Shown: piece after piece, positions 1 to 7,550 of the stretch
Layout of the letters: every line of letters starts with the position of its first letter
How positions within the stretch are numbered: position 1 is the stretch's first letter
From: Psychromarinibacter sp048262455
GTDB lineage: Bacteria; Pseudomonadota; Alphaproteobacteria; Rhodobacterales; Rhodobacteraceae
Reading direction: 5' to 3'
Length of the DNA stretch: 64,000 nucleotides
Assembly: GCA_048262455.1 (NCBI GenBank)
Contig: JBLXFD010000004.1
Coordinates: 139,377-203,376 of the forward strand
Notes under the pieces: generated by a model
The model's input: the letters and a program-made list of their open reading frames with translations, nothing else
What the model was told of the DNA's origin: nothing
Database searches by the model: none
Position numbers and translations under genes: made by a program

Positions 1-1452
1 CCCGTTGCCCTGCGCCGCCACCCGCAGCGCGGCGTACTCGGGGTGCGGCTTGCGCGTCGGCCCGCCGGCGATCTCGATGGGGTTGGCGATGCCGATCCCC
101 CGCAGAAGGCCCCGCGCCGCGCTCTCCGCCCGCCGCGCCTCGAAACCGTCCCAGTCCGAGGCCGCGAGCGCCGCGTCCAGCACCCCCTCGAAATCGCCGC
201 TGTCATAGACCCAGCCAAGACCGGTGTCATGGGGCAGCGCCTCTGGCGCGATCAGGTTGCGGCGCCGCAGGTCCACACGGTCCCGCCCGGTCTCGGAGGC
301 CGCGAGGTCGAGCATCCGCTCGATGATATAGGTGGCCTCGGGCCGGCCAGCGCCGCGATAGGGCGCGACCTGCTGGCAATTGGTGAAGACGCCGTCCACC
401 GTGACGTGGATCGCGGGAGTGCGGTAGACCCCGGCCAGCCCAGCGACATTGGCTGCCGGGGGATGCGTGCTGGCGGGGCCGAGGCAGGCGCCCAGCCCGG
501 CGGTGATATGCACCTGCAGCCCGAGGATGCGCCCGTCCACGTCCAGCGCGATGGCGGCGTCGGCGTATTGGTCGCGGGCATGGGCATCGGCCAGGAAGGA
601 CTCGGTCCGGACGGGGTTCCACAGCACCGGCCGCCCGCTGCGCCGCGCGGCCCAGAGCGCCAGGGCGTACTCCGGGTAGGCCGCGTTCTTCATCCCGAAG
701 GAGCCGCCGGTATCGCGAGAGACCACCCGAACCCCACCCGCCGGCGCGCCCAGCACCGGCTCCAGGTCCTTACCCAGCCGGTGCGGCGCCTGGGTGCCGG
801 TATCAAGCCGGTAGCCCGCCGCCTCGTCGTACCGCGCGATCGCCGCGCGCGGCTCCAGCGCCGCCGCGGTGACGCGGTTGATCCGCAGCCGGGCGCGGGT
901 CACATGGGCGGCGCCCGACAACGCCTGCTCCGCGCCCTCGCGGTCGCCTTTCTCGACTCGAAAGCAGATGTTGTCCGGCGTTCCCGGCCAGACCCGCGGC
1001 GCATCGGGCGCGGCGGCTGCGAGCGGGTCGGTCACCGCCTCGCGCTCGTCGTAGTCGACCAGCACCGCCTCGGCCCCGTCCTCTGCCTGCGCGGCGGTTT
1101 CGGCGATGACCACCGCCACCGGGTGCCCGACGTATTGAAGGACATCGGTGGCCAGCGGCGGCAGGTCCGGCACCAGCATCTCGCGCCCCCCGGGGCCGGG
1201 ATGGCTGAGACGCGGGCGGAAGCGCCCGATCCCGTCCTCCGCCTGCTCGCGCGCCGTCAACACCGCCACCACACCGGGCAGCGCCCGCGCGTCCCCGGCG
1301 TCCACTTCGGTCAGTGTTCCCGCCGCCACTGGCGAACGGACCACCACCATATGCAGGCTGCCCGGCGGCACCCGGTCCAGCACGAACGCGCCCGCGCCCC
1401 TCAGGTGATGGTCATCCTCGATCCGGTGCTGCGATCCGCCGATCTTCCACAT
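1..1452 (-). CDS. Molybdenum hydroxylase (xanthine dehydrogenase family) large subunit, partial (C-terminus off the left edge)
   Basis: The visible 484 residues are the N-terminal part of a molybdopterin-binding large subunit of the CoxL/xanthine dehydrogenase family, which hydroxylates aromatic or heteroaromatic carbons with water as oxygen donor. Family signatures seen are VGHPVAVVIAE near residue 109, DTGGSFGMKN near 247 (the GGxFG loop by the Mo site) and PYRGAGRPEATY near 364. The catalytic Glu motif expected near the C-terminus lies outside the window. The ATG at 1452 follows GGAAAAGGGCGG. The gene is divergent from the next large-subunit gene, across 113 bp that carry back-to-back promoter-like boxes. 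No 2Fe-2S or FAD subunit is attached on this side, so it may use those encoded at 4957-6257 or ones beyond the edge. The family is clear; the substrate is unknown. Confidence 0.9.
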   Translation of the reverse strand, partial: MWKIGGSQHRIEDDHHLRGAGAFVLDRVPPGSLHMVVVRSPVAAGTLTEVDAGDARALPGVVAVLTAREQAEDGIGRFRPRLSHPGPGGREMLVPDLPPLATDVLQYVGHPVAVVIAETAAQAEDGAEAVLVDYDEREAVTDPLAAAAPDAPRVWPGTPDNICFRVEKGDREGAEQALSGAAHVTRARLRINRVTAAALEPRAAIARYDEAAGYRLDTGTQAPHRLGKDLEPVLGAPAGGVRVVSRDTGGSFGMKNAAYPEYALALWAARRSGRPVLWNPVRTESFLADAHARDQYADAAIALDVDGRILGLQVHITAGLGACLGPASTHPPAANVAGLAGVYRTPAIHVTVDGVFTNCQQVAPYRGAGRPEATYIIERMLDLAASETGRDRVDLRRRNLIAPEALPHDTGLGWVYDSGDFEGVLDAALAASDWDGFEARRAESAARGLLRGIGIANPIEIAGGPTRKPHPEYAALRVAAQGNG

Positions 1453-1509
1453 GCCATGCCGCCCTTTTCCCGTGATCGGCGCGCGCTGCGCCCTCAACGC
1501 TTCTTGTAA

Positions 1510-1538
1510 AGCATATTGTCATACGTTAAGACAGACAA
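1510..1538 (-). promoter_or_regulatory. Putative promoter for the leftward molybdenum-hydroxylase gene
   Basis: Read on the minus strand, TTGTCT (1538-1533), a 17-nt spacer and TATGCT (1515-1510) match a sigma70-type promoter pointing at the gene starting at 1452. On the plus strand TTGTCA (1516-1521) could be the -35 box of the rightward operon, with only a weak -10. The two -35 boxes form an inverted repeat TTGTC...GACAA. The 9-mer CATACGTTA (1520-1528) sits inside and recurs as CATACATTA in the 10.4 kb divergent promoter. Confidence 0.45.
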
Positions 1539-1565
1539 CCATAGCTAACGGGTGTACGGCAGGTA

Positions 1566-4028
1566 ATGACGAAGCATCGCGAAACGGCCGGCATGACGCC
1601 GCAAAGCTCCCGCATCACGGCGCAGCGACGGGCGCCGCTGCCCGAGGGCTGGGCCTATGACGAGACCACCGCCGACCTCGGCCGGGTCGAGACCAGCCTG
1701 TTCAGCGAGATTGGCAAGCCCCTGCGGCGACGCGAGGATCAGCGGCTGGTCACCGGCAAGGGACGCTTCACCGACGATTTCTCGGTGCCCGGCCAGTGCT
1801 ACGCCGCGATGGTCCGGTCGCCCTACCCCCACGCCCGCATCCGCGGCATCGACGCCGCCGCGGCGCTGGCGATGCCCGGCGTGCTGGCGGTGCTGACCGG
1901 CGCCGACGCGCTGGCGGACGGGCTGGGGCCGATCCCGCACAACCCGGTGCCCTCCACCCGTTTCGACGTGAAGCTGACCGCCCCGGACGGCACCGCGCCC
2001 TTCATCGGCCCGCACCTGCTGCTGCCGGTGGACAAGGCCCGCCACGTGGGCGAGGCCGTGGCCCTTGTGGTGGCCGAAACCCGCGCCGCCGCTGCCGATG
2101 CTGCCGAGCAGGTCGAAGTGGACTGGGAAGAACTGCCCCATGTCACCGACAGCCGCGACGCGATGAACAGCGATGCCCCGGCGGTCTGGGACGAAGTGCC
2201 GGGCAATGCCTTCGTCGACTGCGAGCACGGCAACCCCGAGGACACCGAGGCCGCCTTCGCGGAGGCCGCCACCGTGGTGCGCGCGAAATTCCACATCAAC
2301 CGCGTGACGGCGGTGACGATGGAACCGCGCGCCGCGCTGGCCGACTATGATCCGGACACCGGCCGCTCGACCCTGTACGCCGGATCCGGCGGCGCGGTGC
2401 GCCAGAAGCGCGAGCTGGCGGCGGTGCTGGGCATCTCGCAGGACGACCTGCGGGTGCTGTCCCATGACGTCGGCGGCAACTTTGGCGCGCGCAACCGGGT
2501 ATACGTGGAATTCGGCCTGGTGCTCTGGGCATCGCGGCGGCTGCAGAAGCCGGTCAAGTTCACCGCCACCCGGTCCGAGGCGTTCCTCAGCGACTACCAG
2601 GGCCGCGACCTGCACACCGAGGTGGCGCTGGCGCTGGACGCGGACGGTAAGTTCCTGGCGATGACGGCGGACAATATCTCGAATGTTGGGGCGCGCTGCG
2701 TCTCGCTGTCGCCACTGTCCAAGGGGGCGGGACTGATCACCGGCTCCTACCACATCCCTGTCGCGCGGCTGCGGACCCGGGCGGTGTTCACCAATACCAT
2801 GTGCACCCAGGCCTACCGCAGTTCCGGCCGGCCCGAGGTGACCTACGCGATCGAGCGGCTGGTGGACCTTGCCGCGCGCGAGACCGGGATCGACCCGATC
2901 GAACTGCGCCGCCGCAACCTGCTGGCACCCGGCGACATGCCCTACCGCAACGCGGTTGGCTCGATATACGACAGCGGCGAGTACGAGACGAACATGGACC
3001 GCGCCATGGCGCTGTTCCACTGGCAGGACGTCGAGACCCGCCGCGCCGAGGCCAAGGCGCGCGGCAAGATCCTCGGGGTCGGGCTTGCGAACTATGTCGA
3101 AAGCTCCATCGGCACGCCGAAGGAACGCGCAGAGATCACCGTCTCGCCCGACGGCGGGATCGAGGTGGTGATCGGCACCCAGCCCTCGGGCCAGGGGCAC
3201 GAGACCTCTTTCGCGCAGGTGGTGGCGGACATGCTGCAAAGCCCGGTGGAGAAGGTGCGCATCGTGCTGGGCGACACCGACCGCGTCAGCCTTGGCGGCG
3301 GCTCGCATTCCGGCCGCTCCATGCGTCACGCGGGCACGGTGATGGCCATGGCCTCGGCCGACCTGCTGCGGGTGGCGCGAGAGCGCGCGGCCGAGCGATT
3401 GGGCCAGCCGCCCGAGACGCTCAGCTTCACCGGCGGCACCTTCACCGCGCGAGGCACCAACCACACCCTGTCCCTCGCAGACCTGTCCTCGGCGGAGGCC
3501 CCCCTGGCGGTGTCGCGCACGAACGAGATGCACACGCCGGTCTTTCCCAACGGCACCGCCATCTGCGAGGTCGAGATCGACCCGGTGACCTGCCAGATCG
3601 CCATCTCGCGCTACGCCTCGGTCGACGACGTCGGGCGTTGCATCAACCCGCTGATCGTGCACGGCCAAAGCCACGGCGGCATCGCCCAGGGCGTCGGCCA
3701 GGCGATGTGGGAGAATTGCGCCATCGACCCGGACAGCGGCCAGCCGCTGGCCGGCTCGCTGATGGACTACGGAATGCCGCGCATCGACAGCGTACCGTTC
3801 TTCGATTGCGAGATCGCCGAGGTGCTTTCCCCCACCAACCCGCTTGGCATCAAGGCCGGCGGCGAGGGCGGCACCACCCCTGCCCTTGCGACGGTCACGC
3901 TTGCCGTGCTCGACGCGCTGCGGCCGCTCGGCGTGGACGACATCGCCATGCCAATCACCCCCGAACGCATCTGGCAGGCGCTTAGCGCCGCCGGCGCCAT
4001 CAAGACGCAGGAGAATACCGCCGCATGA
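1566..4028 (+). CDS. Molybdenum hydroxylase (xanthine dehydrogenase family) large subunit
   Basis: Full-length (820 aa) molybdopterin-binding catalytic subunit of the CoxL/XDH type. Visible features are a start of the a/b hammerhead domain at LVTGKGRFTDDF (about residue 60), RHVGEAVALVVAE, the loop HDVGGNFGARN, AYRSSGRPEVTY, TQPSGQGHETSF, and the C-terminal KAGGEGGTTPA whose Glu (about residue 767) matches the catalytic base of the family. It lacks the AYRCSFR active-site loop of true CO dehydrogenase, so CO oxidation is unlikely. The ATG at 1566 follows GGCAGGTA. The stop overlaps the next start by 4 bp, and the operon continues with a binding-fold protein, the 2Fe-2S subunit and the FAD subunit. 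It probably hydroxylates an aromatic or N-heteroaromatic carboxylate; substrate not determinable here. Confidence 0.93.
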   Translation: MTKHRETAGMTPQSSRITAQRRAPLPEGWAYDETTADLGRVETSLFSEIGKPLRRREDQRLVTGKGRFTDDFSVPGQCYAAMVRSPYPHARIRGIDAAAALAMPGVLAVLTGADALADGLGPIPHNPVPSTRFDVKLTAPDGTAPFIGPHLLLPVDKARHVGEAVALVVAETRAAAADAAEQVEVDWEELPHVTDSRDAMNSDAPAVWDEVPGNAFVDCEHGNPEDTEAAFAEAATVVRAKFHINRVTAVTMEPRAALADYDPDTGRSTLYAGSGGAVRQKRELAAVLGISQDDLRVLSHDVGGNFGARNRVYVEFGLVLWASRRLQKPVKFTATRSEAFLSDYQGRDLHTEVALALDADGKFLAMTADNISNVGARCVSLSPLSKGAGLITGSYHIPVARLRTRAVFTNTMCTQAYRSSGRPEVTYAIERLVDLAARETGIDPIELRRRNLLAPGDMPYRNAVGSIYDSGEYETNMDRAMALFHWQDVETRRAEAKARGKILGVGLANYVESSIGTPKERAEITVSPDGGIEVVIGTQPSGQGHETSFAQVVADMLQSPVEKVRIVLGDTDRVSLGGGSHSGRSMRHAGTVMAMASADLLRVARERAAERLGQPPETLSFTGGTFTARGTNHTLSLADLSSAEAPLAVSRTNEMHTPVFPNGTAICEVEIDPVTCQIAISRYASVDDVGRCINPLIVHGQSHGGIAQGVGQAMWENCAIDPDSGQPLAGSLMDYGMPRIDSVPFFDCEIAEVLSPTNPLGIKAGGEGGTTPALATVTLAVLDALRPLGVDDIAMPITPERIWQALSAAGAIKTQENTAA

Positions 4029-4960
4029 CCCATTCGATCCGGATCATCGCCTTCCCCGGAGCCCCCAACCTGCCGATTTTCGTAGCGCAGGAAGAGGGGT
4101 TCCTCGCCGACGAAGGCGTCGAGATAACGTTAGAGTTGACCCCCTCCAGCATCTACCAGGCAGAGCAGGTGGCGGCAGGCAACTTCGACGTCGCCATGAC
4201 CGCCTTCGACAACGTGGTGGCCTACGGCGAGGGCCAGGGCGCCGCCGGGCCGGGCGTGGACCCGGAGTACGTGGTGGTCATGGGCGCCACCCAGCTGGAG
4301 CTTAGCCTGATCGTCGCCCCCGAGATCAACAGCTTCGACGACCTGCGAGGGAAGACCATCGCGCTGGACGCCAAGGACACCGGCTTTGCCTTCGCGCTGA
4401 CCGAGATGCTGCAGCGCGCCGGGCTGTCCCGCGATGACACGAAGTATGTCCCCGTGGGCGCCACCCCGCAGCGCTGGCAGTCGGTGCAGGCGGGCGAGCA
4501 CGCGGGAACGCTGACCATCGAGCCCTTCACCACGCTGGCAAACCGCGCCGGCTTTCCGGTGCTGCAGAAATCCACCGAGATCTTCGACGCCTACCAGGGC
4601 GGCGTGGTGGCCGCGCGGCGCAGCTTTGCCGCCGCGCATCCAGAGGCGCTGTCGGCCTACCTGCGGGCGCTGCTGCGCGCGCTGGACTGGCTGCGCGATC
4701 CGGCCAACCGCGACACCGCCGCGGCGCACCTGCAAAAGCACATGCCGGCGATCAAGCCGCAGGCTGTAGGGGCGGTGATGAACAGCCTGCTGAACCCCGC
4801 CTCCGGCCTCACCCCCGAAGGCGCGATCCTGCCCGTGGGCATGCGCCGGGTGCTGGACCTGCGCAGCCGGCACGGCCCCGGCGACCGCGAACTGACAGAG
4901 ATCGACCGCTACCTCGACCTGTCGCTCTACAACGCCATCCGGCAGGCGGGCGCGGCATGA
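4025..4960 (+). CDS. NMT1/THI5-like (ABC-type binding protein fold) protein without signal peptide
   Basis: This 311-aa protein has the fold signature of NMT1/THI5-like or nitrate/sulfonate-type periplasmic binding proteins: an N-terminal strand followed by PNLPIFVAQEEGFLADEG, then a hinge segment LRGKTIALDAKDTG near residue 110. It starts directly at the first strand (MTHSIRIIAFPG), with no leader peptide or lipobox, so it should stay in the cytoplasm. No ABC permease or ATPase adjoins it. It overlaps the large-subunit stop and the 2Fe-2S subunit start (ATGA junctions on both sides), so it is translationally coupled inside the molybdenum-hydroxylase operon. Cytoplasmic members of this fold include 4,5-dihydroxyphthalate decarboxylase, so it could be an enzyme or a substrate-handling protein. 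The exact role is unknown. Confidence 0.8.
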   Translation: MTHSIRIIAFPGAPNLPIFVAQEEGFLADEGVEITLELTPSSIYQAEQVAAGNFDVAMTAFDNVVAYGEGQGAAGPGVDPEYVVVMGATQLELSLIVAPEINSFDDLRGKTIALDAKDTGFAFALTEMLQRAGLSRDDTKYVPVGATPQRWQSVQAGEHAGTLTIEPFTTLANRAGFPVLQKSTEIFDAYQGGVVAARRSFAAAHPEALSAYLRALLRALDWLRDPANRDTAAAHLQKHMPAIKPQAVGAVMNSLLNPASGLTPEGAILPVGMRRVLDLRSRHGPGDRELTEIDRYLDLSLYNAIRQAGAA

Positions 4961-5445
4961 CCGCCGTCTCCGTTCACGTCAACGAAGACCGGCGCAGCGC
5001 CGAGGTCGAGGACCGCACCCTGCTGGTGGAGCTTCTGCGCGAGACGCTGGGGCTGACCGGCACCCACGTCGGCTGCGACACCTCGCAATGCGGCGCCTGC
5101 ACCGTCCGGTTGAACGGGCGGGCGGTGAAAAGCTGCACGGTGCTGGCGGTGATGGCCGACGGCGCCGAGGTGCAGACCGTCGAGGGGCTGGCGAACGGCG
5201 ACCAGCTGCACCCGCTGCAGGAGGCTTTCTCGCGCCACCACGCGCTGCAATGCGGCTTCTGTACCCCGGGAATGATCATGGCCGCGCTCGACCTGATCGA
5301 GACGCGCGGCGCGGATCTTGACGCCGAGGCGGTGCGCCACGGGCTTGAGGGCAACCTGTGCCGCTGCACCGGCTACCACAACATCGTCAAGGCGGTGCTG
5401 GACGCGGCCGGGGCCGAGGCTCCGGTGGCGGAGCAGGCGCCATGA
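4957..5445 (+). CDS. Molybdenum hydroxylase 2Fe-2S small subunit
   Basis: A 162-aa CoxS-like electron-transfer subunit. The plant-type ferredoxin cluster ligands are C40, C45, C48 and C60 (GCDTSQCGACTV...SC). The second cluster, in the four-helix domain, is held by C99, C102, C135 and C137 (QCGFCTPG and LCRCTGY). All eight cysteines are present, so both clusters should form. It passes electrons from the Mo site to the FAD subunit encoded immediately downstream; the genes overlap at ATGATG. The start at 4957 overlaps the preceding stop. It is the only small subunit in the window, although three large subunits are present. Confidence 0.95.
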   Translation: MTAVSVHVNEDRRSAEVEDRTLLVELLRETLGLTGTHVGCDTSQCGACTVRLNGRAVKSCTVLAVMADGAEVQTVEGLANGDQLHPLQEAFSRHHALQCGFCTPGMIMAALDLIETRGADLDAEAVRHGLEGNLCRCTGYHNIVKAVLDAAGAEAPVAEQAP

Positions 5446-6257
5446 TGTACGCCTTTCGCTTTCACCGCGCCGGCAGCCTGGCAGAGGCCGGCGAGGCCTT
5501 CGCGGCGGCCGAGGACGCGGCCTTCGTGGCGGGCGGTCACACGCTGCTGCCCACGATGAAGAACCGCCTCGCAGCGCCCAGCGACCTGGTGCATGTCGCG
5601 GACCTGCCGGAACTGCAGGGCATCCGGCGCGACGGTGACACGCTGGCAATCGGCGCGGCAGAGACGCACGCCGCGGTCGCCGCTTCGCCCGAGGTGCAGG
5701 GCGCAATCCCCGCCCTTGCCGCGCTCGCCGGTTCGATCGGCGACCGACAGGTGCGCCACCGGGGCACCATCGGCGGCTCGCTGGCCAACAACGACCCCTC
5801 CGCCGATTATCCCTCGGCGGTGCTGGCGCTGGGGGCCACCGTGCATACCAGCGCCCGCGCGGTCCCCGCCGGCGACTACTTCCAGGGTCTCTTCGCCACG
5901 GCGCTGGAGCCGGGCGAGATCGTCACCCACGTCACCTTTCCCATCCCCGCCTCGGCCGGCTACGCCAAGATGCGCAACCCGGCCTCGCGCTACGCCATGG
6001 CAGCCGCTTTCGTGGCGCGTACGTCAGAGGGAGTGCGCGTGGCGATCACCGGGGCGGGCAATGACGGGGTGTTCCGCTGGCAGGCGGCAGAGACGGCGCT
6101 GGACGGCGGCTTCGACGCGGCCGCGCTGGACGGGCTGGCGCTTGAGGCGGACGGGATGATCGGCGACATGCACGCCTCTGCCCCCTACCGCGCGCATCTC
6201 GCGGCGGTCTGCACGCGGCAGGCGGTGGACTCCCAGGGCGGTCTGACGCTGCTGTAG
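5442..6257 (+). CDS. Molybdenum hydroxylase FAD-binding medium subunit
   Basis: A 271-aa CoxM-like flavoprotein subunit. The FAD-binding motifs AGGHTLLPTMKNRL (about residue 26) and HRGTIGGSLANNDPSADYP (about residue 105) are both present, and the CO dehydrogenase flavoprotein C-terminal domain follows. It accepts electrons from the 2Fe-2S subunit and passes them to NAD, quinone or another acceptor. Two adjacent ATG codons (5442 and 5445) overlap the upstream stop; the first is preceded by GGAG. This gene ends the rightward molybdenum-hydroxylase operon (large subunit, binding-fold protein, small, medium). It stops 7 bp before the converging TIGR02444-like gene. Confidence 0.94.
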   Translation: MMYAFRFHRAGSLAEAGEAFAAAEDAAFVAGGHTLLPTMKNRLAAPSDLVHVADLPELQGIRRDGDTLAIGAAETHAAVAASPEVQGAIPALAALAGSIGDRQVRHRGTIGGSLANNDPSADYPSAVLALGATVHTSARAVPAGDYFQGLFATALEPGEIVTHVTFPIPASAGYAKMRNPASRYAMAAAFVARTSEGVRVAITGAGNDGVFRWQAAETALDGGFDAAALDGLALEADGMIGDMHASAPYRAHLAAVCTRQAVDSQGGLTLL

Positions 6258-6263
6258 CGGCGG

Positions 6264-6761
6264 TCAGGCCGGCGCCGCCTCTGCCGCGCGCAGCAGGCAC
6301 TGGGTCGCAGCCTCCTCCACCGGCCCCCCGGCGAAATGCGCCAGCGCGACCGAGAGGTTATGCGCGGCGCTCTGCGGCGCGGCCTGCAAATACTCTGCCG
6401 CGACAAGGTCTGCCAGGGTCGCCAGTTCGATCCGCTCGGCATTCAGCTCGGCCGCCTTGACCGCATCGCGCAGCGTCTCCGTCCGCGCCGACGGCGCGGG
6501 GGACGGCCCGCTTTTCATGCGCTGGCGCACCGCGCGCAGCGGTTGGACCACCTCGGCGTGCCACGGCCCCACCGCCCGTGCCAGCCGCGCCATGCCAGCC
6601 GCGTCCAGCCGCGCGCCGCGGCGCGCCATCCACAGCGCGCAGAGCAGCAGCGGCACGTCGGCGCCGTGGGTTTCCTGAAGCTGAAGGCAGTTCGCGGCCA
6701 CGCCCTCGGCCCCGTAGACCGCCAGGGCAAAGCGCCAGAGATCGGGTTCCGCCGCGCTCAT
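6264..6761 (-). CDS. TIGR02444 family (DUF2390) protein
   Basis: A 165-aa soluble, mostly helical protein. Its N-terminus (LWRFALAVYGAEGV, CLQLQETHGADVPLLL) is typical of the TIGR02444/DUF2390 family of uncharacterised proteobacterial proteins. No catalytic motif or membrane segment is visible. Its start codon overlaps the stop of the upstream GntR regulator by 4 bp, so the two are co-translated. In most genomes this family is a stand-alone housekeeping gene. Here it follows a regulator in a catabolic block, so either it is a hitchhiker or this copy has been recruited. Family assignment is fairly secure; function is unknown. Confidence 0.75.
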   Translation of the reverse strand: MSAAEPDLWRFALAVYGAEGVAANCLQLQETHGADVPLLLCALWMARRGARLDAAGMARLARAVGPWHAEVVQPLRAVRQRMKSGPSPAPSARTETLRDAVKAAELNAERIELATLADLVAAEYLQAAPQSAAHNLSVALAHFAGGPVEEAATQCLLRAAEAAPA

Positions 6762-7435
6762 GTCTCCACGAAGGGCAGCGCCGAGACGGCGGCGCTTTCG
6801 ACATGGGCGCGGGCCGTGCGCCGCACCGCATCGGCGTCGCGGGCCATCAGCGCCTCCCGCAGCGCACGCATCTCCTGGATCGACTGCACCTGCCGCTCGG
6901 AGCGCACCACCGACTTGCTGCGCAGCTGGGCGGTCCGCAGGGTCAGGCGCAGCAGCAGTTCCAGCGCGATCTGGTTCCGCGCCACCTTGCAGACGAAGTC
7001 GTAGAGTTGCCGCTTGGCGTCCACGATGGGCGCGAAGACAGAGCTTTTGTAGGCCTCGATGATCAGGTCGATCAGCCGCCCGGCCTCTTGCAGCGCGGCG
7101 TCATCGGCGTTCTCGAGGAACTGCTCGAAGATCAGCGCCTCGAGGTCGGCGCGGATGCGGTAGATGTTCTCGGCGTCGCGCCGCGAGATCCGCACCACGG
7201 TCAGCCCGCGCGCGCCGAGCTGGGCGATGACGCCCACCGCCTCCAGCTCGCGCAGGGCCTCGCGCAGCGAGGTGCGGCTGACGCCGAGCTGCTCGCACAG
7301 GTCCTTCTCCACCAGCCGTTCGCCCGGCTTCAGCACCCCCTGCTCGATCGCACGGCGCATCGACTCGATGATCCGCGTCCGCAGGGGCGCGGGTTCGAAG
7401 TTGATCCGCCCGAGTTCGCTGCCAATGTCAGTCAT
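6758..7435 (-). CDS. GntR/FadR-family transcriptional regulator
   Basis: A 225-aa regulator. The N-terminal winged helix includes AIEQGVLKPGERLVEKDL, the recognition-helix region QLGVSRTSLREALRELEAVG (about residues 40-65) and wing GARGLTVVRI. An all-helical FCD ligand-binding domain follows (DLEALIFEQFLENADD onward). FCD-type members sense organic acids and usually repress transport and catabolic genes. I chose ATG 7435 because GGGGAG lies 10 bp upstream; the frame could extend to a TTG at 7456. It sits between the molybdenum-hydroxylase operon and the UbiD/TctC genes. The CATAC(G/A)TTA element shared by the two flanking divergent promoters is a reasonable candidate operator (inference). Confidence 0.9.
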   Translation of the reverse strand: MTDIGSELGRINFEPAPLRTRIIESMRRAIEQGVLKPGERLVEKDLCEQLGVSRTSLREALRELEAVGVIAQLGARGLTVVRISRRDAENIYRIRADLEALIFEQFLENADDAALQEAGRLIDLIIEAYKSSVFAPIVDAKRQLYDFVCKVARNQIALELLLRLTLRTAQLRSKSVVRSERQVQSIQEMRALREALMARDADAVRRTARAHVESAAVSALPFVET

Positions 7436-7550
7436 CGCACCATCACTCCCCTGCAAGCCTGCCGGCGGTTGCCGCCCTGCCTTCCGGCTTAAGCGAAATC
7501 GGCGGGCAAGGCCAAGACCGCCCTGCCCTTTTCACTGTCCGCCGCACCGG

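Noticed and set aside
43..1509. Long open frame on the plus strand opposite the first molybdenum-hydroxylase gene
   Set aside because: The minus strand encodes an unmistakable large subunit here. The plus-strand product is Arg/Gly/His-rich, has no family motif and is the shadow expected at this GC content.
1566..4028. Aerobic CO dehydrogenase (coxL) as the specific identity
   Set aside because: The AYRCSFR-type loop of form I CO dehydrogenase is absent (AYRSSGRP is found) and accessory cox genes are missing, so only the broader family name is supported.
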